Assembly: GCA_012520975.1 (NCBI GenBank)
Contig: JAAYNF010000091.1
Location: forward strand, 1-35,230
Length of the DNA stretch: 35,230 nt
Direction of reading: 5' to 3'
Origin: Clostridiaceae bacterium
Lineage (GTDB): Bacteria > Bacillota > Clostridia > Saccharofermentanales > UBA5734
This document shows positions 6,708 to 13,775 of this stretch, in pieces (position 1 is the first letter of the stretch; each line of letters starts with the position of its first letter). The notes beneath the pieces are model-generated. The model was not told the origin of the DNA. It ran no database searches and saw nothing but the letters and a program-made list of their open reading frames with translations. A program made the position numbers and the translations under genes.

Positions 6708-9212
6708 TCAGCAAGCAGTCTCATTTTCGTAGATACAAGGATTGACAATATAGGACTGCGCAGGCGGCCTACCTTTTCCGGAGTATATTCCGGACTCTTT
6801 TATGGCGATGTAACCATAATCGACAAGGTGGTCAAGTACCGGCTGAAGGTCATCCGCCTTTTTGAAGCTGCGACAGAGACGCATGATGTCACGCTTATTG
6901 AACTCTGCCAGCCCGGAATTCTTAATTGCATTCAGAACATATTTGCTCTGCTTGATGGTGTTATCTGCTCCCATCAGGGAAAAAGCGGCTTTTGCGTGTG
7001 AGATAAAATATCGTGCTATGCGGATTGCGTTTGCCATTGTAGCGGCGTCTATTACCAGCGGCTCCGGCACGTCAAGAAAATCATGACTGCGGAATACAGA
7101 TGCCCGACACAGCAGTCCGGCGATGCGGTGCGTATTACCGATAAGCTTTCCTGCCCAGTCACTGATGTCGGAATACTCTTCTTTAAGCTTAGGCTCCAGT
7201 TCACCGGCGAATGTTTCTATCATCCTGTCCGATTCCGGTGAAAGCGTAATGATCTCAGGTTCATTGGAATACTCGTCTTCCAGCATATTTCTGATCTGTA
7301 TTTCATACGCCCGGCTGACTTCGTCGGGGACCGGAGCGGAGCGGTATTTCCTGCTTCCGACATAAGAAGCGGGAATGCAGTACAGAAATCTGGCTGTAAG
7401 ACCACGACCGCGGAAAGTGTCATTCTTCATCAGCCCGGACAGTACGCTCGGCTGTGCCATCAGAAGTATCGTCAGCGCCGGGTCCATGACACTTTCGCTG
7501 CATCTGCCGATTCTGTCGACCTTGATACAGTCCCCGGAGTATCCCTTGAGAATCACATCGATATTGACATTCCTGGTATAAATACCGGCAAGAGTATCGA
7601 AGATACCGCCTTCAGTTGAGAGGATCGCCGCCCTGCCGTCATTGTCGGACAGAACCTGTGTAAGTTTTTCCGTAGTGACATCGTCTACATACAGCCGGAG
7701 AGGTTTCTTTTCTCTGTGAGCTGTGATTTCCTGAACGATACTGTCAAGTTCTGCTTTGACATCTTTGCCCTTGGCTGCTTGATCTTCAAGTGCTTTCTGC
7801 CTGCGCTCCATGATACGACCACGCATTTTACTGGATTCGATCTCTGCAGCGTTCTGCGTATTGATCTCGGACTCAAATTTGTTTATGGGTCGCACCATTG
7901 CATTTTCCACAGCGGATTTTCTCTCGGACGGTTCCATGATATTCAGAACAAAGGTGTTCACAGGCTCATACCAGTCTGCCTTTGCACGGACTTTGTATTT
8001 ACCTTGAATGCAGACCGAAATGACCGGTAGCGCTGACGAGGCTGCCATATCTACAGGAGTCTGGGTACTTTCTGCCAGTGCAACCACGTAATCTGCAATC
8101 ACTTTCGGTAGAGCGTCAACCGGAAACTCCGGCAGTGAACACTCATCGAACGGAATTGGTTTTTCCCATGCGCTTTCTGCCTGCTTTTCGGTATGTACAA
8201 GTGTGACCGGGGTTTTTACACCGCAGTCCCTACCGCAGTTAAAGCGAAGATGATTCTTGATGTACTCGCAGGTCACCGGCTTGTTTTCCTGTGCGGCGTG
8301 GATGTATTTTCTCTGCGTTTCTGCGTGTGTATAGCCGGGATACGGACTGCTGATCTCATGGATGACACTCTCGCCATCGGCTGTCTGCGCAAGGTTCGTG
8401 ATAGCCGCATACCAAACGGGCTCCGGCAAATTCTCGGCATCATCCCTACAATGCTGCAGAAATACGCAACTTTCAATCAGATCTCGTCCGCTGCCTGTTC
8501 CCATAAGAGCAAAGCTATCCGTTTCGGTTGACCCGGCGGACTTTTTTACGGGCTGCACAGAAGTGTATTCATCAAAATCCGAAGGACTAAACCTGTTCTC
8601 CGAAAAAGAGGTTACCTTACATACAGGCAGTTCAGCTGTTTTGTGGTTTAGAGTGCCGACAGCACGAAGCATTCGGGGAAGGTCGCTGACACTGTCGAAT
8701 TTCCAGCCATACTCCCGGAAGGCTTCTTCTTTTACGAAGCTCTCCCATCCCTTGAGGATTCGCTCAGCATAGACCCGGTCGGATTCGTTGCGGATATAAT
8801 AGATCTCATCAAACAGCCAGTAAGTATGGATTCCGTTTCCGGATTCTACGATTGCTGTCGGAACTTTCGGCAGCGACATAAGGAAAGCCATAAGTTCTTC
8901 CTTTGTTTCCGGAAGATTCTTCTCCTTATGGGCATCGCCTTTGATATCGAAATCTGTGTATGTTCCTATAACCGCAGCGATATCTTTATTGCTTCCGCGC
9001 AGGTGTTCACCGAGATTCTTCACACGGGGATTGACGCCGAAATAGGTGTTATATGTTTTTCCGGATTCGACAGCATATGCAGCCATCTCGTCAAGCTGCC
9101 CGAAATCGAACCATTTTGTTCTGGCTTTTCCGTCTTTCTCCAGCGTGGTTACGGACAGATATCCGCCATGCAACGTGCCGTAGACCTTCAGCAGAAATTC
9201 ACTTGTCTCCAT
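6708..9212 (-). CDS. Primase-like/DUF3987 replication protein, 834 aa
   Basis: Large replication protein of the satellite. The N-terminal third looks like an archaeo-eukaryotic-type primase domain: TDFDIKG near residue 92 supplies an acidic pair and ESGNGIHTYWLFD near residue 130 the conserved histidine block. From about residue 360, a DUF3987-type domain follows (LPKVIADYVVALAESTQTPVDMAA, then NIMEPSERKSAVENAM), whose P-loop has the non-canonical form EPSERKS. The C-terminal 80 residues form a winged-helix-like region (NSGLAEFNKRDIMRLCRSFKKADDLQPVLDHLVDYGYI). ATG 9212 is preferred; a GTG at 9221 is also possible. It overlaps the excisionase-like gene by 14 nt. A role in element replication follows from the family and position. 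Confidence 0.85.
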   Translation of the reverse strand: METSEFLLKVYGTLHGGYLSVTTLEKDGKARTKWFDFGQLDEMAAYAVESGKTYNTYFGVNPRVKNLGEHLRGSNKDIAAVIGTYTDFDIKGDAHKEKNLPETKEELMAFLMSLPKVPTAIVESGNGIHTYWLFDEIYYIRNESDRVYAERILKGWESFVKEEAFREYGWKFDSVSDLPRMLRAVGTLNHKTAELPVCKVTSFSENRFSPSDFDEYTSVQPVKKSAGSTETDSFALMGTGSGRDLIESCVFLQHCRDDAENLPEPVWYAAITNLAQTADGESVIHEISSPYPGYTHAETQRKYIHAAQENKPVTCEYIKNHLRFNCGRDCGVKTPVTLVHTEKQAESAWEKPIPFDECSLPEFPVDALPKVIADYVVALAESTQTPVDMAASSALPVISVCIQGKYKVRAKADWYEPVNTFVLNIMEPSERKSAVENAMVRPINKFESEINTQNAAEIESSKMRGRIMERRQKALEDQAAKGKDVKAELDSIVQEITAHREKKPLRLYVDDVTTEKLTQVLSDNDGRAAILSTEGGIFDTLAGIYTRNVNIDVILKGYSGDCIKVDRIGRCSESVMDPALTILLMAQPSVLSGLMKNDTFRGRGLTARFLYCIPASYVGSRKYRSAPVPDEVSRAYEIQIRNMLEDEYSNEPEIITLSPESDRMIETFAGELEPKLKEEYSDISDWAGKLIGNTHRIAGLLCRASVFRSHDFLDVPEPLVIDAATMANAIRIARYFISHAKAAFSLMGADNTIKQSKYVLNAIKNSGLAEFNKRDIMRLCRSFKKADDLQPVLDHLVDYGYIAIKESGIYSGKGRPPAQSYIVNPCIYENETAC

Positions 9213-9393
9213 CCTTTTCACCGCCTTCCGCTGCCCGATTGAGCCAGGCGCGGAAGCTATCGACCGGAATCAAGAATCTTGTTCCGACGCGCAAGACAGG
9301 AAATCCCGGCTGTTTGACAAGTCCGTACGCTTTAGCAAGGCTGATGCCCATATAGGCAGATAATTCCTGTACGCTTATCGTTGATTTTTCCAT
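9199..9393 (-). CDS. Excisionase-like helix-turn-helix protein, 64 aa
   Basis: A small winged-helix protein of the excisionase/MerR-like DNA-binding family (SVQELSAYMGISLAKAYGLV, then FPVLRVGTRFLIPVDSFRAWL). The pattern helix, turn, recognition helix, then VGxRxLIPxxxFxxWL is characteristic. The start at 9393 has AAGGAG 9 nt upstream. It is the first gene of the minus-strand satellite operon and follows a structured leader. It probably directs excision together with the serine recombinases, or regulates the operon; serine integrases usually use unrelated directionality factors, so a regulatory role is equally likely. Confidence 0.82.
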   Translation of the reverse strand: MEKSTISVQELSAYMGISLAKAYGLVKQPGFPVLRVGTRFLIPVDSFRAWLNRAAEGGEKDGDK

Positions 9394-9425
9394 CGTGTTA
9401 TTCTCCTTTCTAAATTATTGTTTTT

Positions 9426-9553
9426 GCATTCACCATACGTTATCGTTCCTAAGGTAGCCCCTTGCTTGAGGTCTCCTCGTGTTCGCTGCAGAAGCGCTCC
9501 GGTTGCACCATCATGGCGTCAAGCTTGCAGTGTTATCTTTGGCGGGTGAACTA
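9426..9553 (-). ncRNA. Structured leader RNA upstream of the satellite operon
   Basis: On the minus strand this strip folds into a compact multi-branched structure by simple pairing. The outer stem is UUCACC/GGUGAA (9545-9550 with 9429-9434). An inner stem GCUU/AAGC (9521-9524 with 9464-9467) encloses three hairpins: 9506-9518 (CGCC, loop AUGAU, GGUG), 9484-9496 (CGCU, loop UCUGC, AGCG) and 9468-9478 (GAGG, loop AGA, CCUC). A fourth hairpin, AAGG-GGCUA-CCUU, lies at 9451-9463. The strip lies between a predicted minus-strand promoter and the excisionase-like gene and has no coding frame of note. It may be an attenuator, an antiterminator or a separate small RNA. I could not assign it to a named family. 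Confidence 0.5.
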
Positions 9554-9578
9554 TTTAATTTTCAAGGTGCAAAAGTTG

Positions 9579-9608
9579 TTGACATTCTGTGTTCCAGCGT
9601 GATATTAT
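9579..9608 (+). promoter_or_regulatory. Rightward sigma-A type promoter
   Basis: TTGACA at 9579-9584 and TATTAT at 9603-9608 are separated by 18 nt. Transcription would begin near 9615 and read into the gene at 9740. The start region lies inside the first GGTTGCAA-type inverted repeat, so a bound repressor would block it. Confidence 0.6.
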
Positions 9609-9612
9609 TTGC

Positions 9613-9727
9613 TTGCAACCGATTGTAATTATTATTGGTTGCAAATGTATGATAGCAGATCGCTGCAACTGTTTCAATATACAAACGGTTGCGATTACCC
9701 CTTTATCAGTTACAAAAACGGTTGCAA
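9613..9727. promoter_or_regulatory. Cluster of GGTTGCAA-type operator sites
   Basis: Five related sites lie within 115 bp. TTGCAACC at 9613-9620 and GGTTGCAA at 9637-9644 form an inverted repeat whose arms extend to 11 bp with one mismatch. TGCAACTGTTT at 9664-9674 and AAACGGTTGCG at 9683-9693 form a second, imperfect one. ACGGTTGCAA at 9718-9727 repeats the right arm 33 bp further on and overlaps the ribosome binding site of the 9740 gene. The sites span both predicted promoters. They probably bind a dimeric regulator that controls lysogeny-like maintenance versus excision of the satellite; the identity of that regulator is not shown by the sequence. Confidence 0.6.
9649..9677 (-). promoter_or_regulatory. 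Leftward sigma-A type promoter of the satellite operon
   Basis: On the minus strand TTGAAA (9672-9677) and TATCAT (9649-9654) are separated by 17 nt. Transcription would begin near 9642, run through the structured leader and into the excisionase-like gene at 9393. It faces the rightward promoter, and the two starts are about 27 bp apart on either side of one operator. Confidence 0.55.
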
Positions 9728-9739
9728 GGAGAATGGAAT

Positions 9740-10507
9740 ATGAATACAGATTTATTTGTTGATGCGCATCCGACACAGTGCTTTTCTTGCATAGTGAATA
9801 ATTGCTCGGAATATAAATCAGAAGTCATTGATAATCAACTTTTTATCGTTGGGACGAAACCTAAAGAAGATAAAAAGCTCTGTACATTTAAGAGGACAGA
9901 CCGCACCAACATTCTTAGCTCACTGCTTTTGCTGTATGAGCAACTCACTGACGGCGTTTATGGGCACCCGGAAAAACTAACAGGTGCTGACATAGAAAGA
10001 ATATGCAAATGGTGTATTGCTTACGGGATGCCAGCTGAAGCTTCCGGGGATGCTGATATTTGGATGAAATATGGTAAGGTTGGTTTCCTGGCATCTTCGT
10101 TTGTGAACAGGCTTCATGATATTTACACATGCTATCTTCTTTGGAGAAAGGTCTATTTGCACGACACGGATATCAGAAACTTTTATGTAGAAAAAAATAT
10201 TTCAGACGAACAATGCATCGAATTCTTAAAATTCCACATGATGCAGCTCAATATCAAACTTGCTCCTGATTTCTCGGTTAGCCCTCCAACCTTCTTTTTG
10301 ATGTGCGATGATTTATTGGAGGTTGCAAAAGCACAGCTATTCTTTGAATGCATGTCGACAGACAGTTATTCGGTCGGGGTTTGTGTAGCGTGCGGAGCAC
10401 CATTTCCGAAAAAGCGAAAGAATAACACTCTTTGCGAAGCATGCCAAAAGACAAAGTATCAGCGCTCACGTGAAAAACAGCGCATGCTCAAAAGCAGTGA
10501 ACAATAA
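9740..10507 (+). CDS. Cysteine-rich zinc-finger-like protein of unknown function, 255 aa
   Basis: No family is recognised. The N-terminus carries CFSCIVNNC, and the C-terminus a zinc-ribbon-like CVACGAPFPKKRKNNTLCEACQ followed by a basic helix (KYQRSREKQRMLK). The middle is helical. This layout, a helical body plus a C-terminal zinc ribbon, suggests nucleic-acid binding. AAGGAG lies 8 nt before ATG 9740, and one operator copy overlaps that ribosome site, so the gene is probably controlled at that point, perhaps by its own product. It is the only gene transcribed rightward from the switch region and has its own terminator. A role as master repressor of the satellite, like Stl of staphylococcal islands, is inference from position only. 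Confidence 0.75.
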   Translation: MNTDLFVDAHPTQCFSCIVNNCSEYKSEVIDNQLFIVGTKPKEDKKLCTFKRTDRTNILSSLLLLYEQLTDGVYGHPEKLTGADIERICKWCIAYGMPAEASGDADIWMKYGKVGFLASSFVNRLHDIYTCYLLWRKVYLHDTDIRNFYVEKNISDEQCIEFLKFHMMQLNIKLAPDFSVSPPTFFLMCDDLLEVAKAQLFFECMSTDSYSVGVCVACGAPFPKKRKNNTLCEACQKTKYQRSREKQRMLKSSEQ

Positions 10508-10556
10508 AAAGCACCGATTCAAGCAGAAAATAACTGTTTGAGTCGGTGTTTTACTG
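10508..10556 (+). terminator. Rho-independent terminator after the 255-aa gene
   Basis: Arms at about 10510-10526 (AGCACCGATTCAAGCAG) and 10534-10550 pair over about 17 positions with two G-T pairs and a short A-rich loop. The right arm continues into TTTTAC. It separates the satellite control gene from the defence operon. Confidence 0.8.
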
Positions 10557-10565
10557 TGTTTAAAA

Positions 10566-10603
10566 TTCAATTTATAGGGTTCAATTTATAGGCAATTTAT
10601 AGG
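10566..10603. repeat. Three tandem AATTTATAGG repeats
   Basis: AATTTATAGG occurs at 10569-10578, 10583-10592 and 10594-10603; the first two share the longer unit TTCAATTTATAGG at 10566-10578 and 10580-10592. They lie between a terminator and the defence promoter. They may be binding sites or a recombination junction; no gene covers them. Confidence 0.65.
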
Positions 10604-10625
10604 CAGAACATTAAATCACGTAGAC

Positions 10626-10703
10626 TATTCGTGCGTATTAACGAATAAACTCTTGTTATTTGGAGAATTTTGCTGTATAATGTAAACGATGTTATGTTTA
10701 TTC
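10626..10703 (+). promoter_or_regulatory. Defence-operon promoter with flanking palindromic operators
   Basis: TTGTTA at 10653-10658 and TATAAT at 10676-10681, 17 nt apart, form a good sigma-A type promoter about 40 nt before the XRE gene. A perfect 7-bp inverted repeat TATTCGT/ACGAATA (10626-10632, 10641-10647) lies upstream of the -35. GAATAAAC (10643-10650) and its exact complement GTTTATTC (10696-10703) bracket the promoter. Such paired half-sites are expected for a dimeric XRE repressor, so autoregulation by the first gene product is likely. Confidence 0.65.
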
Positions 10704-10721
10704 ATTCATGAGGTGCATGTT

Positions 10722-10955
10722 ATGAAAGCAAGTTATAAAAAGCTATGGAAGATGCTGATTGACAAGGATATGTTGAAGAAAGATCTTCAAGCGAAAGCCC
10801 ATATCAGCTGGACATCCGTAACCAAAATGTCAAAGGGAGAGGATGTCAGCATGGAGGTACTGAGAAAAGTATGCAAGGCGCTGGAGTGCGATATTGGAGA
10901 TATTATTGAGATGATTCCTGACGATGAAGACGATCAGGCCCGAGGAGGTATATAA
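10722..10955 (+). CDS. XRE-family (Cro/CI-type) transcriptional regulator, 77 aa
   Basis: A compact helix-turn-helix of the Cro/CI type covers almost the whole protein: LWKMLIDKDMLKKDLQAKAHISWTSVTKM with a second half MEVLRKVCKALECDIGDIIEMI, the usual five-helix repressor-like fold. ATG 10722 is chosen for GAGGTG 6 nt upstream; an upstream in-frame TTG at 10689 has no site. It is the first gene of the plus-strand operon, and its last codons contain the ribosome site of the helicase gene 1 nt downstream. Small XRE regulators of this type head many defence loci and usually repress their own promoter. Confidence 0.9.
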   Translation: MKASYKKLWKMLIDKDMLKKDLQAKAHISWTSVTKMSKGEDVSMEVLRKVCKALECDIGDIIEMIPDDEDDQARGGI

Positions 10956-10956
10956 A

Positions 10957-13773
10957 ATGGTTGAATACTCTCCCGGAATGCGCGTAATCATCCGCGATGA
11001 GGAATGGATGGTAAAAAAGGTTGAGCGAAATAACATAGATATACAGAGCCTGCATTGCATTGGAGTCTCTCCTCTGGTGAGATACCGTAGTGCGATATTT
11101 TTAACCGACTTGGAAGAAATCATTCAGGTAAACCCTGCAGAAATTAGGCTTGTACCGGATGATTCTCAGTATTTCAAGCGTTCTCGACTTTACATAGAAA
11201 GCCAGTGGCGTCAGCAGATACCGACAGACAACAGACTTCACATCGGGAATCAAGCCGCAATGGATCTGATGAACTATCAGCTGGTACCTGCGCAGATAGC
11301 TCTACGCCGTCCAAAGCAGCGGATTCTAATAGCTGATACAGTTGGCCTCGGCAAAACGCTGGAGGCCGGTATCCTTATGTCCGAACTGATAGCTCGAGGT
11401 AAAGGCAAGCGTATTCTTGTAGTTACTGTAAAGAGTATGATGCTGCAGTTTCAGAAAGAAATGTGGAATCGCTTTACCATCCCGCTCATTCGTCTGGACT
11501 CAAAAAAAATCCAGGATATACGTGCAAAATTACCATCCAACTATAATCCGTTCTTTTATTATGATAAGACTATCGTCTCTATTGACACTTTGAAAAGGGA
11601 TGTGGAATATCGCACCCATCTCGAGAATGCAACATGGGATATTATCGTTATTGATGAGGCTCATAACGTAGCTGAGCGCGGAGGACATCAGGCACAACGT
11701 GCAAGATTGGCAAAGCTGCTCGCCGGTAGGTCGGACGCCTTGATCATGCTTTCGGCTACACCGCATGATGGCCGGAGTGAGAGCTTTGCATCTCTGATGA
11801 ATATGCTCGATCCTACAGCTATAGCGGATATTCATAACTACACAAAAGAAGATATTCGAGGATTGTGCATCCGCAGGTTTAAGAAAAACATAAAAAGTGA
11901 AGCTCACGGAGCATTCCAGGAACGTAGCGTAAAGATTGAGCATTGTTCCGCTTCTGATGTCGAAGAACGTGCATTCAGAATTTTTGCTGATATGACGCTT
12001 GAAATGGATGCAGGAGCGAATCATATCAAAGGTACACTTTTCAAAACAAGTTTGGAAAAATCTCTGTTTTCCAGTCCGTTTGCCTGTATAAAAAGTCTTG
12101 ATGAACGTCTGCGCAAGCTCGTAAAGAAATATGGAGAAAACGGTTTTCCAGATATAGCAAAGCTGAAAGAGCTCCGGGATGCTTTGCAAAAGATAGATGC
12201 TGATTCTTTTTCCAGATACAAAAAACTTCTGCAGCTTTTACAAAGCCCCGAGTATGCATGGTATGGAGATACCGATGACCGTATCGTTATTTTTACGGAG
12301 CGTATTGAAACAATGCGCTTTATTGCAGCACAACTTCGTAAGGATCTTCATTTAAGTGATGGAGCTGTTCGTGAAATGTATGGCGGTCTCAGCGATGAAG
12401 AACAACAGCGCATAGTTGATGAATTCGGAAGAATGGAATCACCTATCCGTGTGTTGGTAGCCTCCGATGTTGCTTCGGAAGGTATAAACCTGCATTATTT
12501 GAGCCACAGGCTTATTCATTTCGATATTCCATGGTCGCTCATGGTGTTCCAGCAGAGAAACGGCCGTGTCGACAGATATGGACAGACAAAGAAACCGGAC
12601 ATTCGTTACCTGATGATTGAAAGCAAGAACGACCGCATCAAGGGTGATGTTCGTATTATGGAAATTCTCGTTACCAAAGAGGAACAGGCATACAAAAATA
12701 TCGGAGATCCTGCTCTCCTAATGGGTAAGTTCAATATTGAAGAAGAAGAACAGATTACCGCAGCCGCCATTGAAAGAGGATTATCTCCGGATGATTTTAA
12801 CGCTCAGATTGATGACAGCACCGATGACTTTGACCCGTTTGAGGCACTCATGGCTTTAGAGAAAAATGATGTCGAACAGCCTGAGGTATATTCGGACGAG
12901 ACATTATACAGGGATATTGACTATATCAAGAGTGCTTTATCCTATTTTGCCAAAGATCAGCGTTATCCCGTTCGTGATATGCAGAGTGTTAATGGGATTG
13001 AGATTGAAATTACTCCTGACCTCAAACGCAGGCTTGATGCAGTACTCCCAGATGAGGTAAAACCTGAAGACGAGTACCTTCGCCTGAGTCCGGACAAGGA
13101 GTTCTGCATGTCAGAAATGAAACGCAGTATGAGTGTCAGCCTTGCATATGCAGCATGGCCTACCACACAGTACCTGTGGAAACTACATCCAATTTTTGAC
13201 TGGGTTAATGATAAAGCCAGCCTCCTCTATAAACGTGGCGAAGCACCTATCTCCGGCATTTCCGGCAGCATTGGTAAGAATGAACTTATTTATATAGTTT
13301 CCGGAATCATTCCAAATAGAAAATCCACTCCTGTGGTGGATGAATGGTTTGGTTTACATTTCATAAACAATGTCTTTTCAGGTGTTCTGACAATGGAAGA
13401 ACTCATTACAAAGAGCCGATACGGAAGAAATGATGTGCCAAATAGAAATCTGCTGACTGAAGATGATATTAGCATGGCCGAAGCACTTCTTCCTATCGTT
13501 ATTACTGAAGCACAAAAGGTCATGTCCAACAAGAGTGCAGAATATCGTACCCGTATTAGTCCGCAAATTGATGAGGAGCTGGATAAACTGATTGAGCTGG
13601 AAGGCAGGCATAAAGAGGTTATTCAGCAGCTTTCTCTGTTCGACAGCATAAAAAGTCGTAAAGAAAGGGAAACAGAAGAACTGTTCAACAGGCTTTCAAC
13701 TTGGGTAAAGGATACTCTGGAAATTGAAGATAAACCGTATCTGCGCGTTATTGCAGTTCTTAAGGGGGTGTAA
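10957..13773 (+). CDS. SNF2-type helicase, DrmD-like, 938 aa
   Basis: A superfamily 2 ATPase of the SNF2/RapA type. The Walker A motif ADTVGLGKTLEAG is near residue 130, the DEAH box IVIDEAHN near 232, and motif III LSATPHDG near 265. The second RecA lobe (about residues 440-550) ends with SDVASEGINLHYLSHRLIHFDIPW and QQRNGRVDRYGQ. About 390 further residues without a recognised domain follow. ATG 10957 has GAGGAGG 8 nt upstream. The methylase gene starts 2 nt after its stop codon. A SNF2 helicase directly before a large adenine methylase is the drmD-drmMI order of class 1 DISARM, in which DrmD is thought to translocate on DNA. Confidence 0.9.
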   Translation: MVEYSPGMRVIIRDEEWMVKKVERNNIDIQSLHCIGVSPLVRYRSAIFLTDLEEIIQVNPAEIRLVPDDSQYFKRSRLYIESQWRQQIPTDNRLHIGNQAAMDLMNYQLVPAQIALRRPKQRILIADTVGLGKTLEAGILMSELIARGKGKRILVVTVKSMMLQFQKEMWNRFTIPLIRLDSKKIQDIRAKLPSNYNPFFYYDKTIVSIDTLKRDVEYRTHLENATWDIIVIDEAHNVAERGGHQAQRARLAKLLAGRSDALIMLSATPHDGRSESFASLMNMLDPTAIADIHNYTKEDIRGLCIRRFKKNIKSEAHGAFQERSVKIEHCSASDVEERAFRIFADMTLEMDAGANHIKGTLFKTSLEKSLFSSPFACIKSLDERLRKLVKKYGENGFPDIAKLKELRDALQKIDADSFSRYKKLLQLLQSPEYAWYGDTDDRIVIFTERIETMRFIAAQLRKDLHLSDGAVREMYGGLSDEEQQRIVDEFGRMESPIRVLVASDVASEGINLHYLSHRLIHFDIPWSLMVFQQRNGRVDRYGQTKKPDIRYLMIESKNDRIKGDVRIMEILVTKEEQAYKNIGDPALLMGKFNIEEEEQITAAAIERGLSPDDFNAQIDDSTDDFDPFEALMALEKNDVEQPEVYSDETLYRDIDYIKSALSYFAKDQRYPVRDMQSVNGIEIEITPDLKRRLDAVLPDEVKPEDEYLRLSPDKEFCMSEMKRSMSVSLAYAAWPTTQYLWKLHPIFDWVNDKASLLYKRGEAPISGISGSIGKNELIYIVSGIIPNRKSTPVVDEWFGLHFINNVFSGVLTMEELITKSRYGRNDVPNRNLLTEDDISMAEALLPIVITEAQKVMSNKSAEYRTRISPQIDEELDKLIELEGRHKEVIQQLSLFDSIKSRKERETEELFNRLSTWVKDTLEIEDKPYLRVIAVLKGV

Positions 13774-13775
13774 TC

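Noticed and set aside
9444-9458. Near match to the 23S rRNA sequence recognised by I-CeuI (CCTAAGGTAGC core)
   Set aside because: The match stops after about 15 bases, the surrounding sequence does not follow 23S rRNA, and the strip folds as its own hairpin. It is not an rRNA fragment.
10321-10328. Additional GGTTGCAA octamer inside the 255-aa gene (and another at 26751-26758)
   Set aside because: Single copies within coding sequence are expected by chance in 35 kb. They lack the paired arrangement of the 9.6-kb cluster.
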